From JAIXWP01 sp041391745 (GTDB lineage Bacteria; Bacteroidota; Bacteroidia; Flavobacteriales_D; Sanyastnellaceae): a DNA stretch of 64,000 bases. The notes under the pieces are model-generated. The model was not told the DNA's origin and did no database searches. It worked only from the letters and a program-made list of their open reading frames with translations. A program made the translations under genes and the position numbers. The stretch spans positions 1-64,000 of the forward strand of contig JAWKNK010000014.1 in NCBI GenBank assembly GCA_041391745.1, given 5' to 3'. Shown in pieces: positions 7,501-18,027 of this stretch. Positions within the stretch are counted from its first letter, which is position 1. Every line of letters begins with the position of its first letter.

Positions 7501-7875
7501 GAAAACATTCACCAACTTCATCGCTCTTTGAAAAACAAGAGAGGAAAGTCCGGGCAGCGCAGAGTGCCGTACCCTGTGAAAAGCGGGGGCGTGGATGAAG
7601 AAATTCATTCACGACAGATAGTGCTACAGAAAAGAAAACCGTCCTAATTCATTTTGGGATAAGGGTGAAAAAGTGAGGTAAGAGCTCACTACTTTTTTCA
7701 GTAATGAAGAAAGTTAGTAAACCTTGCGGGCTGTAAGACCATGTAGACCGGGGGTATTGTCGCAAGACAGTCGAAGAGCTGCTCGTTCGGTCTCGGAGGG
7801 TAGGTCGCATAGATAAATGATGAAGACTTCAAAGAAATTTGTTGGACAGAACTCGGCTTATCGGTGAATGTTTTC
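7501..7875 (+). ncRNA. rnpB: RNase P RNA (bacterial class A)
   Basis: The catalytic RNA of RNase P, which removes 5' leaders from pre-tRNAs. The hallmark 5' core GAGGAAAGTCCGGGC is at 7541-7555 and the 3' core with ACAGAA followed by CGGCTTA is near 7845-7860; these form the P4 helix region. The ends are defined by a perfect 13-bp P1 helix: 7501-7513 pairs with 7863-7875. A T-rich stretch follows, so P1 probably doubles as the termination signal. Length of about 375 nt is normal. No protein-coding gene explains this interval. The -7 element lies 6 nt upstream and the next gene's -7 element starts 12 nt after the 3' end. Confidence 0.95.
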
Positions 7876-7887
7876 TTTCTTTTTGGT

Positions 7888-7895
7888 TATTTTTG
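7888..7895 (+). promoter_or_regulatory. -7 promoter element TATTTTTG of the cytochrome gene
   Basis: Perfect TAnnTTTG ending 4 nt before the ATG at 7900. By the rnpB ruler (start 6 nt after the element), the transcript would begin at the start codon. Confidence 0.6.
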
Positions 7896-7899
7896 AGTC

Positions 7900-9828
7900 A
7901 TGAAGCCAAAACAACCTGCCAAGTACCTCGTCATCTCTTCTCTCATAATAGCATCCGGTGTCATTTCAATGCAAATGACTTCCACCAAATCGGCACAGCA
8001 CGCCTACTTCAATCATGGAGTGATTGGCGATCGCGTATTGGATTCTTTGTGGCAAGGCACCAACGATCATTTCGCCTCTGCAGGAGTTTGTGATCATTGC
8101 CATGGCTATGATCCAAACGGTGAAGCTTCGGTGGATATTTTTGGAAACGATATCAACGTGGTAGACGAATGGTCTGCATCAATGATGGCCAATGCTGCAA
8201 GAGATCCTTATTGGCGTGCGAAGGTGAGTCATGAAGTCCTTACCAATCCGCAGCATCAAGAAGAAATCGAAAGTCTTTGTACAAAATGTCACGCTCCATT
8301 GGGCAACTACAATGCTCAAGCTAATGGTGACATCCACTACTCCATTTTTCAAATGACACAAGATACTGTGGCACTTGATGGAGTATCATGTTTAGCATGT
8401 CACCAACAGTTGCCACAACCTGAGGTGGCGTTGCACACAGGACAATTGTTTTTTGATTCAGACCCAATGGTATACGGCCCTTACCTAGGTCCGCTGGTGA
8501 CTCCTATGGCATTGCTTTCTGGATATACTCCAGAGCTAGGCGCCCACATCAACGATGCTAAACTTTGTGCAGGTTGCCATTCATTGGTAACTCAAACGGT
8601 AGATTTAGCCGGTACTCCTACAGGCGGAGAATTTGTAGAACAAGCTACTTGGCACGAATGGTTGAACAGTCAATATCCATCACAAGGAACAACTTGTCAA
8701 ACATGTCACCTTCCTGCAGTACCTAAGACTCCAGTGGTGCTCGCGGCAGGATATAACACGCCTCCAAGAGAACCATTTGGACTTCATGAACTTGTCGGTG
8801 GAAATGCTTTTATGCAAAAGTTGATGAAGGAAAATAAAGAAGTGCTAGGTATTGCTGCAAAGGATGCAGCTTATGATAAGAGCATTCAAAAAACAATCAC
8901 TCAGCTTCAACAACACAGTGTGCTATTGGAAGTGGCCAACGAAAATCGTGATGAGGATTCCATTTACTTTAATGTAAAACTCACCAACCTTGGAGGTCAC
9001 AAACTTCCAAGTGGATATCCTTCAAGAAGAATGAGTGTGCATGTGAAAGTATTCAATGACTTGAATGAACTCATTTTCCAGAGTGGTGGCTTCGATGAAA
9101 ACTTCGCTATTTATGGAGAAGACGATACTTGGGAACCTCACCACCAATTCATTCGCGAAGAAGAAGATGTGCAGATTTATGAAATGGTAATGGGTGACGT
9201 GAATGGCGACCGAACGTTCGTTCTAGAACAAGGAAGCACTCAAATTAAAGACAATAGACTTGCTCCAAAAGGATTTTCAATTGCCCACCCTGTGTACGAT
9301 ACCACTCAAATTGTTCTTGAAATCCCTGATCCTGACTTCAACCACGACCCGAGTGAGGGAAGCGGAACAGATATTACCTACTACCGAATTCCTACGAATG
9401 AATACCAAGGGCCAGTGAGTGTTCAAGTGGAAGTGTATTATCAAAGCGTGCCACCAAATTGGGTGAACCCTATTTTCCAATTATCCTCTGATGAAATCGA
9501 TGCTTTCGAAGAAATGTACAATAGTGCAGACAAATCACCGATCCTGATGAAGTCAGCTACAACAGCTTTTGAAGAATTTATTGGAATAAAAGAAACCGAA
9601 CAATCATTCGGCAGTATTACTTATTTGCCTCTGAGCAAGCAACTCAAAGTGAACTCGAAAGTGTCAGGACAGTTAAGTGTGTATAGCACAAACGGCAAAT
9701 TGATTAAAACCATGAATTGTAATCCAGGTATCAACCAATTTGCCGTAAGCTTTGCTTCTGGTACTTATATCGCTGTGCTTCGCAATGAAAACGGCAGCGC
9801 CATCACCAAAAAGTTTGTGTTGAATTAG
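7900..9828 (+). CDS. Pentaheme c-type cytochrome (c554-like) with T9SS type A sorting domain
   Basis: A 642-residue exported cytochrome. A signal-peptide-like hydrophobic segment lies at residues 8-26. Five CXXCH heme-binding motifs follow: 64-68, 127-131, 164-168, 223-227 and 266-270, in a region resembling the cytochrome c554 family. Residues about 340-530 look like beta-sandwich domains without hemes. The last ~75 residues form a type A T9SS C-terminal sorting domain (LSVYSTNGKLIKTMN, then GTYIAVL and a KKFVLN end). It is therefore predicted to be carried across the outer membrane and held at the surface or released, where it could exchange electrons with extracellular partners; that role is inference. 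Its end overlaps the convergent protease gene by 26 bp. Confidence 0.88.
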   Translation: MKPKQPAKYLVISSLIIASGVISMQMTSTKSAQHAYFNHGVIGDRVLDSLWQGTNDHFASAGVCDHCHGYDPNGEASVDIFGNDINVVDEWSASMMANAARDPYWRAKVSHEVLTNPQHQEEIESLCTKCHAPLGNYNAQANGDIHYSIFQMTQDTVALDGVSCLACHQQLPQPEVALHTGQLFFDSDPMVYGPYLGPLVTPMALLSGYTPELGAHINDAKLCAGCHSLVTQTVDLAGTPTGGEFVEQATWHEWLNSQYPSQGTTCQTCHLPAVPKTPVVLAAGYNTPPREPFGLHELVGGNAFMQKLMKENKEVLGIAAKDAAYDKSIQKTITQLQQHSVLLEVANENRDEDSIYFNVKLTNLGGHKLPSGYPSRRMSVHVKVFNDLNELIFQSGGFDENFAIYGEDDTWEPHHQFIREEEDVQIYEMVMGDVNGDRTFVLEQGSTQIKDNRLAPKGFSIAHPVYDTTQIVLEIPDPDFNHDPSEGSGTDITYYRIPTNEYQGPVSVQVEVYYQSVPPNWVNPIFQLSSDEIDAFEEMYNSADKSPILMKSATTAFEEFIGIKETEQSFGSITYLPLSKQLKVNSKVSGQLSVYSTNGKLIKTMNCNPGINQFAVSFASGTYIAVLRNENGSAITKKFVLN

Positions 9829-12394
9829 CTTCTAACGCTTCTTTAATCAACTGACGGATGTGATCTCTGTGTGCCTTGGTAAAGTTATCTGGGCTCACAG
9901 CGGTCGACATCATTTTATCAATTTTCTTCAATTCAAAAAGCACGACACTCTTCGCGGGATTTGTAAAGCCAGATTTTTCATCCAGTCTTTTTACAAGTTC
10001 TTCCACATACATGATTTGTAATCCTTGACGAATAGTATTAACTGAAGTCTTTGCATCTGCATCAAAAATTGATTTTGTAAGATCGCCCATAAACTCATCG
10101 TAAGAATAAGTATTTCCGTAAAGCTGGCTATCAATCACGCGCTCGGCCACATTAGGGTGCAACAAGTGATTCAATGCTTCTTTTTGAAATGCTTCAATTC
10201 TGCTGTGAATTTTCGGGTCATCTGAATTTACAAAATGACTGAATCCTCTACGCTGTGACAAAAGGTAATTGTACAATGGAACAGCTTCATTCAAAATGTC
10301 TGGAGCGAACGCATATTTATCCAAAGCTTTCATTGCTGCACGCTGCTTGTCTTCTGAAACCGGCTCTAGAGGCTTCTTATCCGTTGGTTGTCCGAAATAA
10401 CTTCTGTCATAATGCACACCACCAATTTGGCGCGTCATCACACGAAGTTGATTGCCATATTCTCCTGTAACAATCATGTATGCCTGACGCAGTTCTTCAT
10501 ACGATTGATTGTTTGCTGTGAATTTATCTTGAAGCTTTGGAAGAATTTGTTTTACCAATTCGCAACGTTCTACAGCGTATTGAACAGGATCATTGCTCAA
10601 GTCGTAGATGTTTACGTCAGGGTCAATACCTTTTCCGCTGCTACGCATGTCATCTGCATCGTTACCGTAAGCCAAGCGTGGATCAACGCTTCTATCCGTA
10701 ATTTTCTTCAAACGAAGTTTTTCCATCAATGGATCTTCATTCGTCGGACTGTAGCCATATTCAATCACCCACATATCATAAGGACCTGGCTTCACGTCAC
10801 AGTATAACGCTTGCTCAGCAGGATTCGCTTGATAGTTGAAAGCTGGGTATTCCATTACTGAATTACACAATCCTTCTTGCTTAATCTTCGTTGGATTTTT
10901 AATATCTGCAATAGATTGCATAGTACTCGCGCGCATATTGTGCGTCAGACCAAGAGTATGACCTACTTCGTGAAGCACCAAGCGATAAAGCATTTGATGA
11001 ACGATTTCCATCTCCGCTGCCTTGTCAATCGTCATGGTATTCGCCGCTGCTAATCCAAAGGCAGTTTGTGCCGCTGCAAATTCTGAAGCTGCACAAAACA
11101 TAGGATTGCGGATTCCATTGCTTCTCATGAATTCCAATTTCTCATCTGTCATGAATCCATCTGTGGTGAATACGCCATCAAACTTCACACGATTTGAAAT
11201 TGCTACCCATTCCAACATGATATCGGCACCAAGAATCTGACCGGTGCGTGGATTTACAAAGCTCGGTCCGTAGCCACCAAAAGGAGGTTGAGAAGAACTT
11301 GTCCAACGAATCACGTTGTAACGAATATCACCTGCATCCCACGTAGCTGTATCCGGTTGAATTTTACAAACCACTGCATTGGTGAATCCCGCCATTTCAA
11401 ATGCTTCATTCCAACGCTCGCAAGCATCTTTGATGATTTCACGATACTCGACTGGAGTCGTGTTTTCAATCCAGTAAACTATTGGCTCCACAGGATCAGA
11501 AAGTTTTGACGAAGGATCTTTCTTTACCAAATTCCAACGATGAATAACATCACGATATGGCGTCGCTTCAAAAGAAGTTAAGTCCGTTACCTGTGTGCTG
11601 AAATATCCAATTCTAGGATCATCAAAACGTGGTTGATAGTTGTTGTCTGGAACTTCAATCAAACTGTGTTGAAGGCTAATTGTAACATATCGAGGATCTG
11701 TCATCGCCTCATTCGAAAACATCGGTGATGAATTTTCAAAAACATAATCCACTAGAATTTCTGTATTCTCTGTGTAATTATTCACCTTACTTACGCGCGA
11801 CTTCGATCCGCTTAGATTGCCTAAACGTGGAGGCATTCCCGGAGGCATCGGCATTTTAATTAAACGCAATTTTTCAGAAAGAAAAATTCCATCAGCATCC
11901 ACCAAGTATTTTGTCTTGTCGTTGCTTACCACCTCAATCTTTTCAGAAACCATAATTGGTTTATTGATATTGGCGTCCTTTGATTTGCTAATTGCGTTTT
12001 CAGGATCGAAATAAAAACTGGTATTTTCCTGAACAACTTCAATTTTCTCAAAGTTCTTTTCGAAATGAATGATATCGCTTCCTCCAAAAGAACCTTTGAA
12101 ATATCCTGTTCCCGGAGGCGCATTTTCAACATGCGTAAAATAAATGAACTCCTTTCCGAATTGATCCTCTCTGATTTCCAAATAAGACTTGCCCGTAGTG
12201 GTGTCTTGATACATCACAAATAGGCCGTCAAATTTTTTACATTTCTTGATGAGGTCGGCATACTTGTCCTCCTCTTTCTTTTGTTCCGTCTCCCCTCCTT
12301 TCTTCTTCTTCTTTTTATCCACTTCTACCGAGCTGAAAGCAGGTGAAACAATGAATGTAGAAAAAGCGAGTGCGAATAATGCTGTTTTCTTCAT
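9803..12394 (-). CDS. Zinc-dependent metalloprotease (DUF5117/DUF5118-type, metzincin motif)
   Basis: An 863-residue exported protein. The N-terminus has a standard signal peptide (KKTALFALAFSTFIVSPAFS) followed by a short Lys/Glu-rich stretch. The extended metzincin zinc motif HEVGHTLGLTH gives ligands His475, His479 and His485 with catalytic Glu476. The layout, with an N-terminal DUF5118/DUF5117-like region and the zinc site just past the middle, matches a Bacteroidota family annotated as zinc-dependent metalloprotease. There is no T9SS sorting domain, so a periplasmic or outer-membrane-associated location is most likely. The substrate is unknown. The last 26 bp overlap the convergent cytochrome gene. 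No TAnnTTTG element is seen close upstream. Confidence 0.88.
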   Translation of the reverse strand: MKKTALFALAFSTFIVSPAFSSVEVDKKKKKKGGETEQKKEEDKYADLIKKCKKFDGLFVMYQDTTTGKSYLEIREDQFGKEFIYFTHVENAPPGTGYFKGSFGGSDIIHFEKNFEKIEVVQENTSFYFDPENAISKSKDANINKPIMVSEKIEVVSNDKTKYLVDADGIFLSEKLRLIKMPMPPGMPPRLGNLSGSKSRVSKVNNYTENTEILVDYVFENSSPMFSNEAMTDPRYVTISLQHSLIEVPDNNYQPRFDDPRIGYFSTQVTDLTSFEATPYRDVIHRWNLVKKDPSSKLSDPVEPIVYWIENTTPVEYREIIKDACERWNEAFEMAGFTNAVVCKIQPDTATWDAGDIRYNVIRWTSSSQPPFGGYGPSFVNPRTGQILGADIMLEWVAISNRVKFDGVFTTDGFMTDEKLEFMRSNGIRNPMFCAASEFAAAQTAFGLAAANTMTIDKAAEMEIVHQMLYRLVLHEVGHTLGLTHNMRASTMQSIADIKNPTKIKQEGLCNSVMEYPAFNYQANPAEQALYCDVKPGPYDMWVIEYGYSPTNEDPLMEKLRLKKITDRSVDPRLAYGNDADDMRSSGKGIDPDVNIYDLSNDPVQYAVERCELVKQILPKLQDKFTANNQSYEELRQAYMIVTGEYGNQLRVMTRQIGGVHYDRSYFGQPTDKKPLEPVSEDKQRAAMKALDKYAFAPDILNEAVPLYNYLLSQRRGFSHFVNSDDPKIHSRIEAFQKEALNHLLHPNVAERVIDSQLYGNTYSYDEFMGDLTKSIFDADAKTSVNTIRQGLQIMYVEELVKRLDEKSGFTNPAKSVVLFELKKIDKMMSTAVSPDNFTKAHRDHIRQLIKEALEANSTQTFW

Positions 12395-12546
12395 GATTTA
12401 TATGGGTTTTGTACGAATCTATTAAATAATCAATGATTCGCTTTTTGTATTCGATGAATGTCGTTATTCTTGTATAAACGGTGTGAAAATAAGGATATGC
12501 AACCTATATTCGCGTCTTTGTGTCATATTCACACTAAGCTCATCAC

Positions 12547-14808
12547 ATGAAGCGCCTGCAAGCAATAACCACATTGATAGCCATAGGACTTAGCTATATT
12601 ACCTTCGGGCAAGGCTATACCTTAAATGGCAATGCCGTAGCGCTCGGTGGTGATTGCTATGCCGTTACTCCTGCTGTCAATTTTCAAAACGGAACGATTT
12701 GGTACAATGACGTATTGAACCTCACCCAACCTTTTGATATTCAATTCTATATGAATTTCGGAACAGTTGACGCTGAAGGTGCGGATGGAATGGTGTTCGT
12801 ACTCCAGCAAATTGGTGTGAACGCAATTGGTATTAATGGTTCTGGTATGGGATATCAAGGATTCAATAATTCCTTTGGAGTTGAATTTGACACCTACAGC
12901 AATAATGCGGATCCATTTACCGGTCAAAACATGAATGACCCGCTTTATGATCACGTTGCCTTTTTAAGAAATGGAGATGTGAATCATGCTTCAGCGAATA
13001 ATCTCGCAGGTCCTGTGCAAGCTTCTCCTACTTCAATCAATATCGAAGATGGACAAGATCATATTATTCGACTCACTTGGGCGCCTTCGACCCAAACTGT
13101 AACGCTCTATTTTGACTGTGTAGAAAGATTGTCTGCTAACATCAATTTACTTGCTACAATTTTCAACTCCGGACCACTTGTTTATTTCGGGTTTACCGGT
13201 TCTACTGGAGGATTCAATAATCTTCAGCAAGTTTGCCTTCAACCTAACATCATCCCCTCCGATGACAATTTAGAAACTTGCCAGGGCCAAGCCATCGAAC
13301 TCAATGCTGGAGGTGATCCTACTTCAACTTTTAGTTGGACTCCCACAGATTATCTCGATGATCCAACTACACAAAATCCAATTTGTACGCCTGATGAATC
13401 TATCATTTATACAGTAACATATTTCGATTTGTGTGGCAATCCACTTCAAAACAATGTTCAAGTAGATGTTACTCCCTCACCCACGATTGATGCAGGATTC
13501 GATGCCAGTTTGTGCGAAGGTTTGCAAATGCAACTAAATGGTTCGAGCAGTGTTGCGAATGGCATCACATGGACCACTTCTGACGGAAACATTGTTTCAG
13601 GAAGCAACACTTTAACTCCAACTATAAATACTGGAGGAACATACACCTTGAGTGTTTCCACTTCCGATGGATGCACGTCTTCAGATGATGTTGTGATTCA
13701 AAATCTACAAAACCCTGTGGTTGACCTCGGAGAAAACTTTAATGTTTGCGAGGGAGAAACAGCCACGCTCACAATTCCTAATACCTATGCTAGTATCGAG
13801 TGGAGTACAAATGAATCAAGCGCATCCATTACTGTTGATCCTGGTTCATACAGCGTTACAGTTCAAAGTACGGATGGATGTGAAGCTTCCGACAATATTA
13901 CAATTGGACAATTGCCTCTTCCTGTATTCGATCTAGGTGCCGACATCATTGCATGCGAAACGGAACCCATTTTTCTTTCTACACCTCAAGTGGCGATATG
14001 GAGCACGGGAGAACAAGCAAGTCAAATAGAAGCGACACAAAGTGGAACATACACTGCAACAATAGATCAAAACGGCTGTGTGTATTCTGATGACATTACC
14101 GTCACCTTCTTTACAAATCCCGTAATTGAATTAGGAAGTGATGTGACGTTATGTGAAGGAAGTTCTGTGACATTAAATGCTGGTCAGCCTGGCGACTGGT
14201 CTACTGGAGTAAATGCTCCAAGTATTGAGGTTTTCTCTGAGGGAATTTACAGCATCATCATTATTAACGGTCCTTGTAGTACATCAGATTTTGTGGAAGT
14301 ATTTCTTACTCCATTGCCTACTGTGGATTTAGGAAACGACATCACCATTTGTAACGATGCAGACTTTACACTTTCTGCCGGCGAATATTTTATAGACGAA
14401 TATTTGTGGAGTACTGGAGATGAAACAGCTTTCATCCGTCCAACGGAATCTGGCGAATATTATGTAGATGTATTCAATGAATGTGGAAGTGCTTCAGACA
14501 CTGTGAATGTTGAATTGCAAGAATGCAATTACTTCATTTATGTTCCAAACGCATTTACACCCGACAATGATGGTTTGAATGACTATTGGCAAATCAGCGC
14601 TTATAAAGTTCCTCAAATAGAAATCTTCATTTTCAATCGTTGGGGACAACAAGTCTTTTACACCAACGATCCATCTGTGCCATGGCTAGGTGATTTTAAT
14701 GGCAATGGCTATTATCTCGAAGACGGAATTTATACTTATTACATCAAGTATATTGCTTTCAATGCAGAGGCAGATACTATGACGGGGCACATTACTTTAT
14801 TGAGGTAA
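12547..14808 (+). CDS. L-type lectin-domain protein with T9SS type B (gliding-motility-associated) C-terminus
   Basis: A 753-residue secreted protein. After a signal peptide (about residues 1-21), residues 25-230 resemble a legume-type (L-type) lectin fold, with AEGADGMVFVLQ, SFGVEFDTYSN and the DPLYDHVAFLRNG segment; these carry the metal and sugar site in that family. Then come roughly six short Ig/SprB-like repeats, each starting near a [V/F/I]-D-L-G or D-A-G block followed by a cysteine (CEGLQ, CEGETA, CETEP, CEGSS, CNDAD). The C-terminal ~85 residues are a type B sorting domain (YVPNAFTPDNDGLND, FNRWGQQVF, DGIYTYYIKY). It is likely a surface carbohydrate-binding adhesin. Its stop overlaps the convergent DUF4249 gene by 12 bp. 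Confidence 0.85.
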   Translation: MKRLQAITTLIAIGLSYITFGQGYTLNGNAVALGGDCYAVTPAVNFQNGTIWYNDVLNLTQPFDIQFYMNFGTVDAEGADGMVFVLQQIGVNAIGINGSGMGYQGFNNSFGVEFDTYSNNADPFTGQNMNDPLYDHVAFLRNGDVNHASANNLAGPVQASPTSINIEDGQDHIIRLTWAPSTQTVTLYFDCVERLSANINLLATIFNSGPLVYFGFTGSTGGFNNLQQVCLQPNIIPSDDNLETCQGQAIELNAGGDPTSTFSWTPTDYLDDPTTQNPICTPDESIIYTVTYFDLCGNPLQNNVQVDVTPSPTIDAGFDASLCEGLQMQLNGSSSVANGITWTTSDGNIVSGSNTLTPTINTGGTYTLSVSTSDGCTSSDDVVIQNLQNPVVDLGENFNVCEGETATLTIPNTYASIEWSTNESSASITVDPGSYSVTVQSTDGCEASDNITIGQLPLPVFDLGADIIACETEPIFLSTPQVAIWSTGEQASQIEATQSGTYTATIDQNGCVYSDDITVTFFTNPVIELGSDVTLCEGSSVTLNAGQPGDWSTGVNAPSIEVFSEGIYSIIIINGPCSTSDFVEVFLTPLPTVDLGNDITICNDADFTLSAGEYFIDEYLWSTGDETAFIRPTESGEYYVDVFNECGSASDTVNVELQECNYFIYVPNAFTPDNDGLNDYWQISAYKVPQIEIFIFNRWGQQVFYTNDPSVPWLGDFNGNGYYLEDGIYTYYIKYIAFNAEADTMTGHITLLR

Positions 14809-15629
14809 TAATTCTTGCTCTATAGTCGTAAATGAATACCCCGCAAAAATCCCCAAGCCTCCATTTATGTTTGAATAGATAAGTGTTGGCTCACTGAAAG
14901 GATCATTGTCATACTGATTGTAAGCCGTAAAATGAAATCGGTAATACTCCTCACTTGCCAGGACTACAACAGTTTTAAGTTTGGTCTCACTTCCAAACAT
15001 ATAGTAATCTGCCATGTACTCCGTATAGATTTTACCTGAATTCAAATTATCATCGGTGAGATATGTTTCACCTCTGTACGAATCAAAAGTTCCATTACCG
15101 TAATTTTGATTTTCGTAGTAGATAATTCGGTAACGCTCAAAACCTTCTGTTAGATCATTCAATGTAGTTTTCGCTCTGTAGTACGCACTCCCTTCGAATC
15201 CAAATCCATCGTAAACTCCATATTCTATTTCTTGACTAAAACACTTGGAACAATTTCGGGAATGGCTGTTGATGCATAAACCTCGGTGCCATCACTTGCT
15301 CTGACTCTTAAATAGTATTGAGTACTTGGAACTAAAGAAAAATCGGTTGCAGGAATTTCGTACTGCTGTGTTATTGAATTGTACTGCAAGCTTGCAGTGG
15401 TGTTGCCATCTGAAATGGTAACCAACGCATCTTCTGGTTTTTCTGGTCTTTCCACATTACTAAAAATTGGTTTAGACCAAAAAACAGCAACTTTGATGGT
15501 ATCCGTTTCCGAAGAAATAAAACATGAAACCGAAAGCTTTGGATTGACCTCGGGCAAATCGACATTTACTGCATCCATACTGCAACTTGCAAGAAGGACA
15601 ACCGAACATATGTATATTAAATTCTTCAT
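14797..15629 (-). pseudogene. DUF4249 outer-membrane lipoprotein, frameshifted
   Basis: Two frames together make one DUF4249 protein of about 277 residues. The first (start 15629) has a lipoprotein signal ending VVLLASCS, then the strand-rich DUF4249 N-domain; it stops after VLVKK at 15225. The other frame continues with IEYGVYDGFGFEGSAYYRAK and the rest of the domain to 14797. One missing A in the short A-run at about 15225-15231 explains the break. DUF4249 proteins are partners of the TonB receptor encoded just upstream (gap of 4 bases) and are thought to act in substrate uptake at the outer membrane. Either the indel is a sequencing error or the gene is inactivated; the absence of other damage favours an error or a very recent event. 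Confidence 0.78.
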
Positions 15630-15633
15630 CTCA

Positions 15634-17980
15634 TTAAAATTTATAAGTCCATGAAATACTAGGAATAATTGGGAATAGCGAATACTGCTTTAACACAGAT
15701 TTTCCTTCCTCATTTTGCTCGATATTGTAGAAAAATGGATTATACCTGTTGTACAAATTGTACACTCCCAATTCGAACGTACGTTCTGAACGTTTTAGTT
15801 TTTTACTCCATTGAGCTGCGATATCCAAACGATGATATGGAGCCATTCTAAAGTCATTTTTAGTTCCATAATCCGTCAAAGAAGTTAATCCTGGATAACC
15901 TCCTAAAGTTCCATTTCCGGTATTGAGTGGATCATTCACAACAACGCTGTAGTTGGCTTGTGGCAACGTAATAGCTTGTCCTGTGCCGTAAACCCATGTA
16001 GCTGAAATTGTAAAGTTTTCATTGAACTCATAAATCCCCACCACACTTATATCGTGTCTTCGATCGTAGCGCGCGTAAAACTTTTCTCCATTATTCAAAT
16101 CATCAAATGAAGCACCGTCCATGAAAGGGTATAACCAATCCATCCTGTGAGCTTGCCTAATTTTTTCTGCACCAATAATTCAGCACCGTAGCTCTCCTAC
16201 TCCTTGTGTCACATTGTCTTCCCATGAAATTTGTTCTGCATCGCCAAAGGCATTCACCAGTAGGAAACTCGCTCCTTCTTTGTAAGACACCACATTGTTC
16301 ATCTTCTTATAATAGCCTTCAAGAGTGATGGTCAATTTTGGTTTAGATAAATCTTTAGCCAAACCGACTGCCACTTGATTCGATCGCTGTGGTCGTACCT
16401 TCGAAGTGGCGGGCACCCACAAGTCAGTCGGCAGTCCCACTCCCGTGTTGCTAAGTAGATGTAAATATTGATTCATCATCGCATAACTTGCTTTTACACT
16501 CAAATCATCTTTGAGTAAGTATCGCGCACTTATGCGTGGCTCAAAGGCCATTATAATATTGATCCTTCGTTATAAAATTGCTATAACGCAAACCCATATT
16601 CGCTTTCAACTTTGAAGAAATACTCCAATCGTCTTCCACATAAACTCCCCCTTCTAAATTGTCAATATTCTGTTGCTTGGCAGTATTCTCAAACACATCT
16701 GAACTTTTAATGGTAATGGCACTTGGACTAAAGCGATGATAAATTAATGACGCACCTGTTCTGATATAATGTTTTGAATTGGGACGATAGTCAATGTCGT
16801 GTTTCACCGTCCAGTCGCGAATGCCGCTTCTATAACGCAACTCAAAACTATCATTCGTCGATTTGTTGATCGAGTTGATTCCTAATTGGTATTTTGAAAA
16901 AATGAAAGAAGTATTGGAGAACGTTTTATCATTGATGATGTGATTCAATCGTGCGGTCGCGCTTGCATTTCCCCAAAGCAAATTCCCTTCATCAGAACTA
17001 TTAGAATACTTAGATTTAAAATAGAACTTATCCTTGCCGAAATATCCACTGATATAGAGTCGATTTCTATCATCTAAAATAAAATTGAGTTTCGCATTTA
17101 AATCATAGAAATAATACCCTGCTTTTCCATCCTGAGGCAAAAAAGGATAGATGAGTGCATCGATATACGTTCTTCTAGCTGAAACTAAAAAGGATGATTT
17201 TTTCTTTTTTATCGGTCCTTCCAATGTCAATCTACTAGCCACTAATCCTATACCCGCTTCTCCATGAATTTCTTCTTTGTTTCCATCCTTCATTTGCATT
17301 TCCAAAACAGATGAAAGTCGACCACCGTATCGTGCAGGGAAACCTCCTTTGATGAGCTCCACACTCTTTAATGCATCACCATTAAAAATGGAAAAGAATC
17401 CAAACAAGTGACTTGCATTGTAAACTGTGGCATCATCGAGAATGATAAGGTTTTGATCTGGACCACCGCCGCGAACATAAAATCCGCTGCTTCCTTCACT
17501 TCCTTTTTGAACACCGGGTAAAAGCTGAATGACCTTTAGTACATCCTTTTCTCCTAGCAGCGCTGGAATCTTTTTTATTTGATCAATAGGAATTTCAATT
17601 TTACTCATCTGCGTTTCTTCAGAAATTCTCTCTGTTTCTTCGGCAGAAATTACCACTTCCTGAAGTGTGTTGGACTCGGGCACCAATGCAATATCATAGC
17701 GATTGGAATTATTTGAAGATGCAGAAACTTCCACTTTTTGAATCTCATAGCCTAAGTACTTGAAATAAACAACGGCAGATTCTCCATTCAAAGTCAATGA
17801 ATAGAAACCATAGTTATTGGAAGATGTAGCAGCCTCTTGTTCGAGACAAACGATGACAACGCCAGGTAGTGTTTCTCCGCTACCTTCTTCTGTGATGGTG
17901 CCGCTAATGGTAAATCCGCCCTGTGCAAATGAAGAGATGGTCGTTCCAAGAACGATCAGTTGTAACAATAATGTTTTCAT
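15634..17980 (-). pseudogene. TonB-dependent receptor with carboxypeptidase-like N-domain, three frameshifts
   Basis: A receptor of about 780 residues when frames are joined. From the start at 17980: signal peptide, a carboxypeptidase-regulatory-like domain (FTISGTITEEGSGETLPGV), a plug domain (LLPGVQKGSEGSSGFYVRGG, then GGFPARYGGRLSS), and a beta-barrel ending in the aromatic SWTYKF. Breaks occur near 16545-16549 (one extra C), 16192-16197 (a GA unit missing from a short GA run) and 16115 (one G missing from GG). Across each break the protein continues at the expected family position (for example FEPRISARYLLKDDLSVKAS and SYGAELLVQKKLGKLTGWIG), with no stop codon within the repaired frame. 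It forms a unit with the DUF4249 gene downstream. A TonB box is not obvious. Confidence 0.82.
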
Positions 17981-18027
17981 AGTGTTGGTTCGCGTGTACG
18001 ACGAATCAGGTAAAATATTGTTACAAA

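Noticed and set aside
16541..17980. A short independent protein formed by the N-terminal part of the TonB receptor
   Set aside because: The missing barrel continues in the other frames immediately downstream at the expected family positions, so it is one gene with frameshifts.
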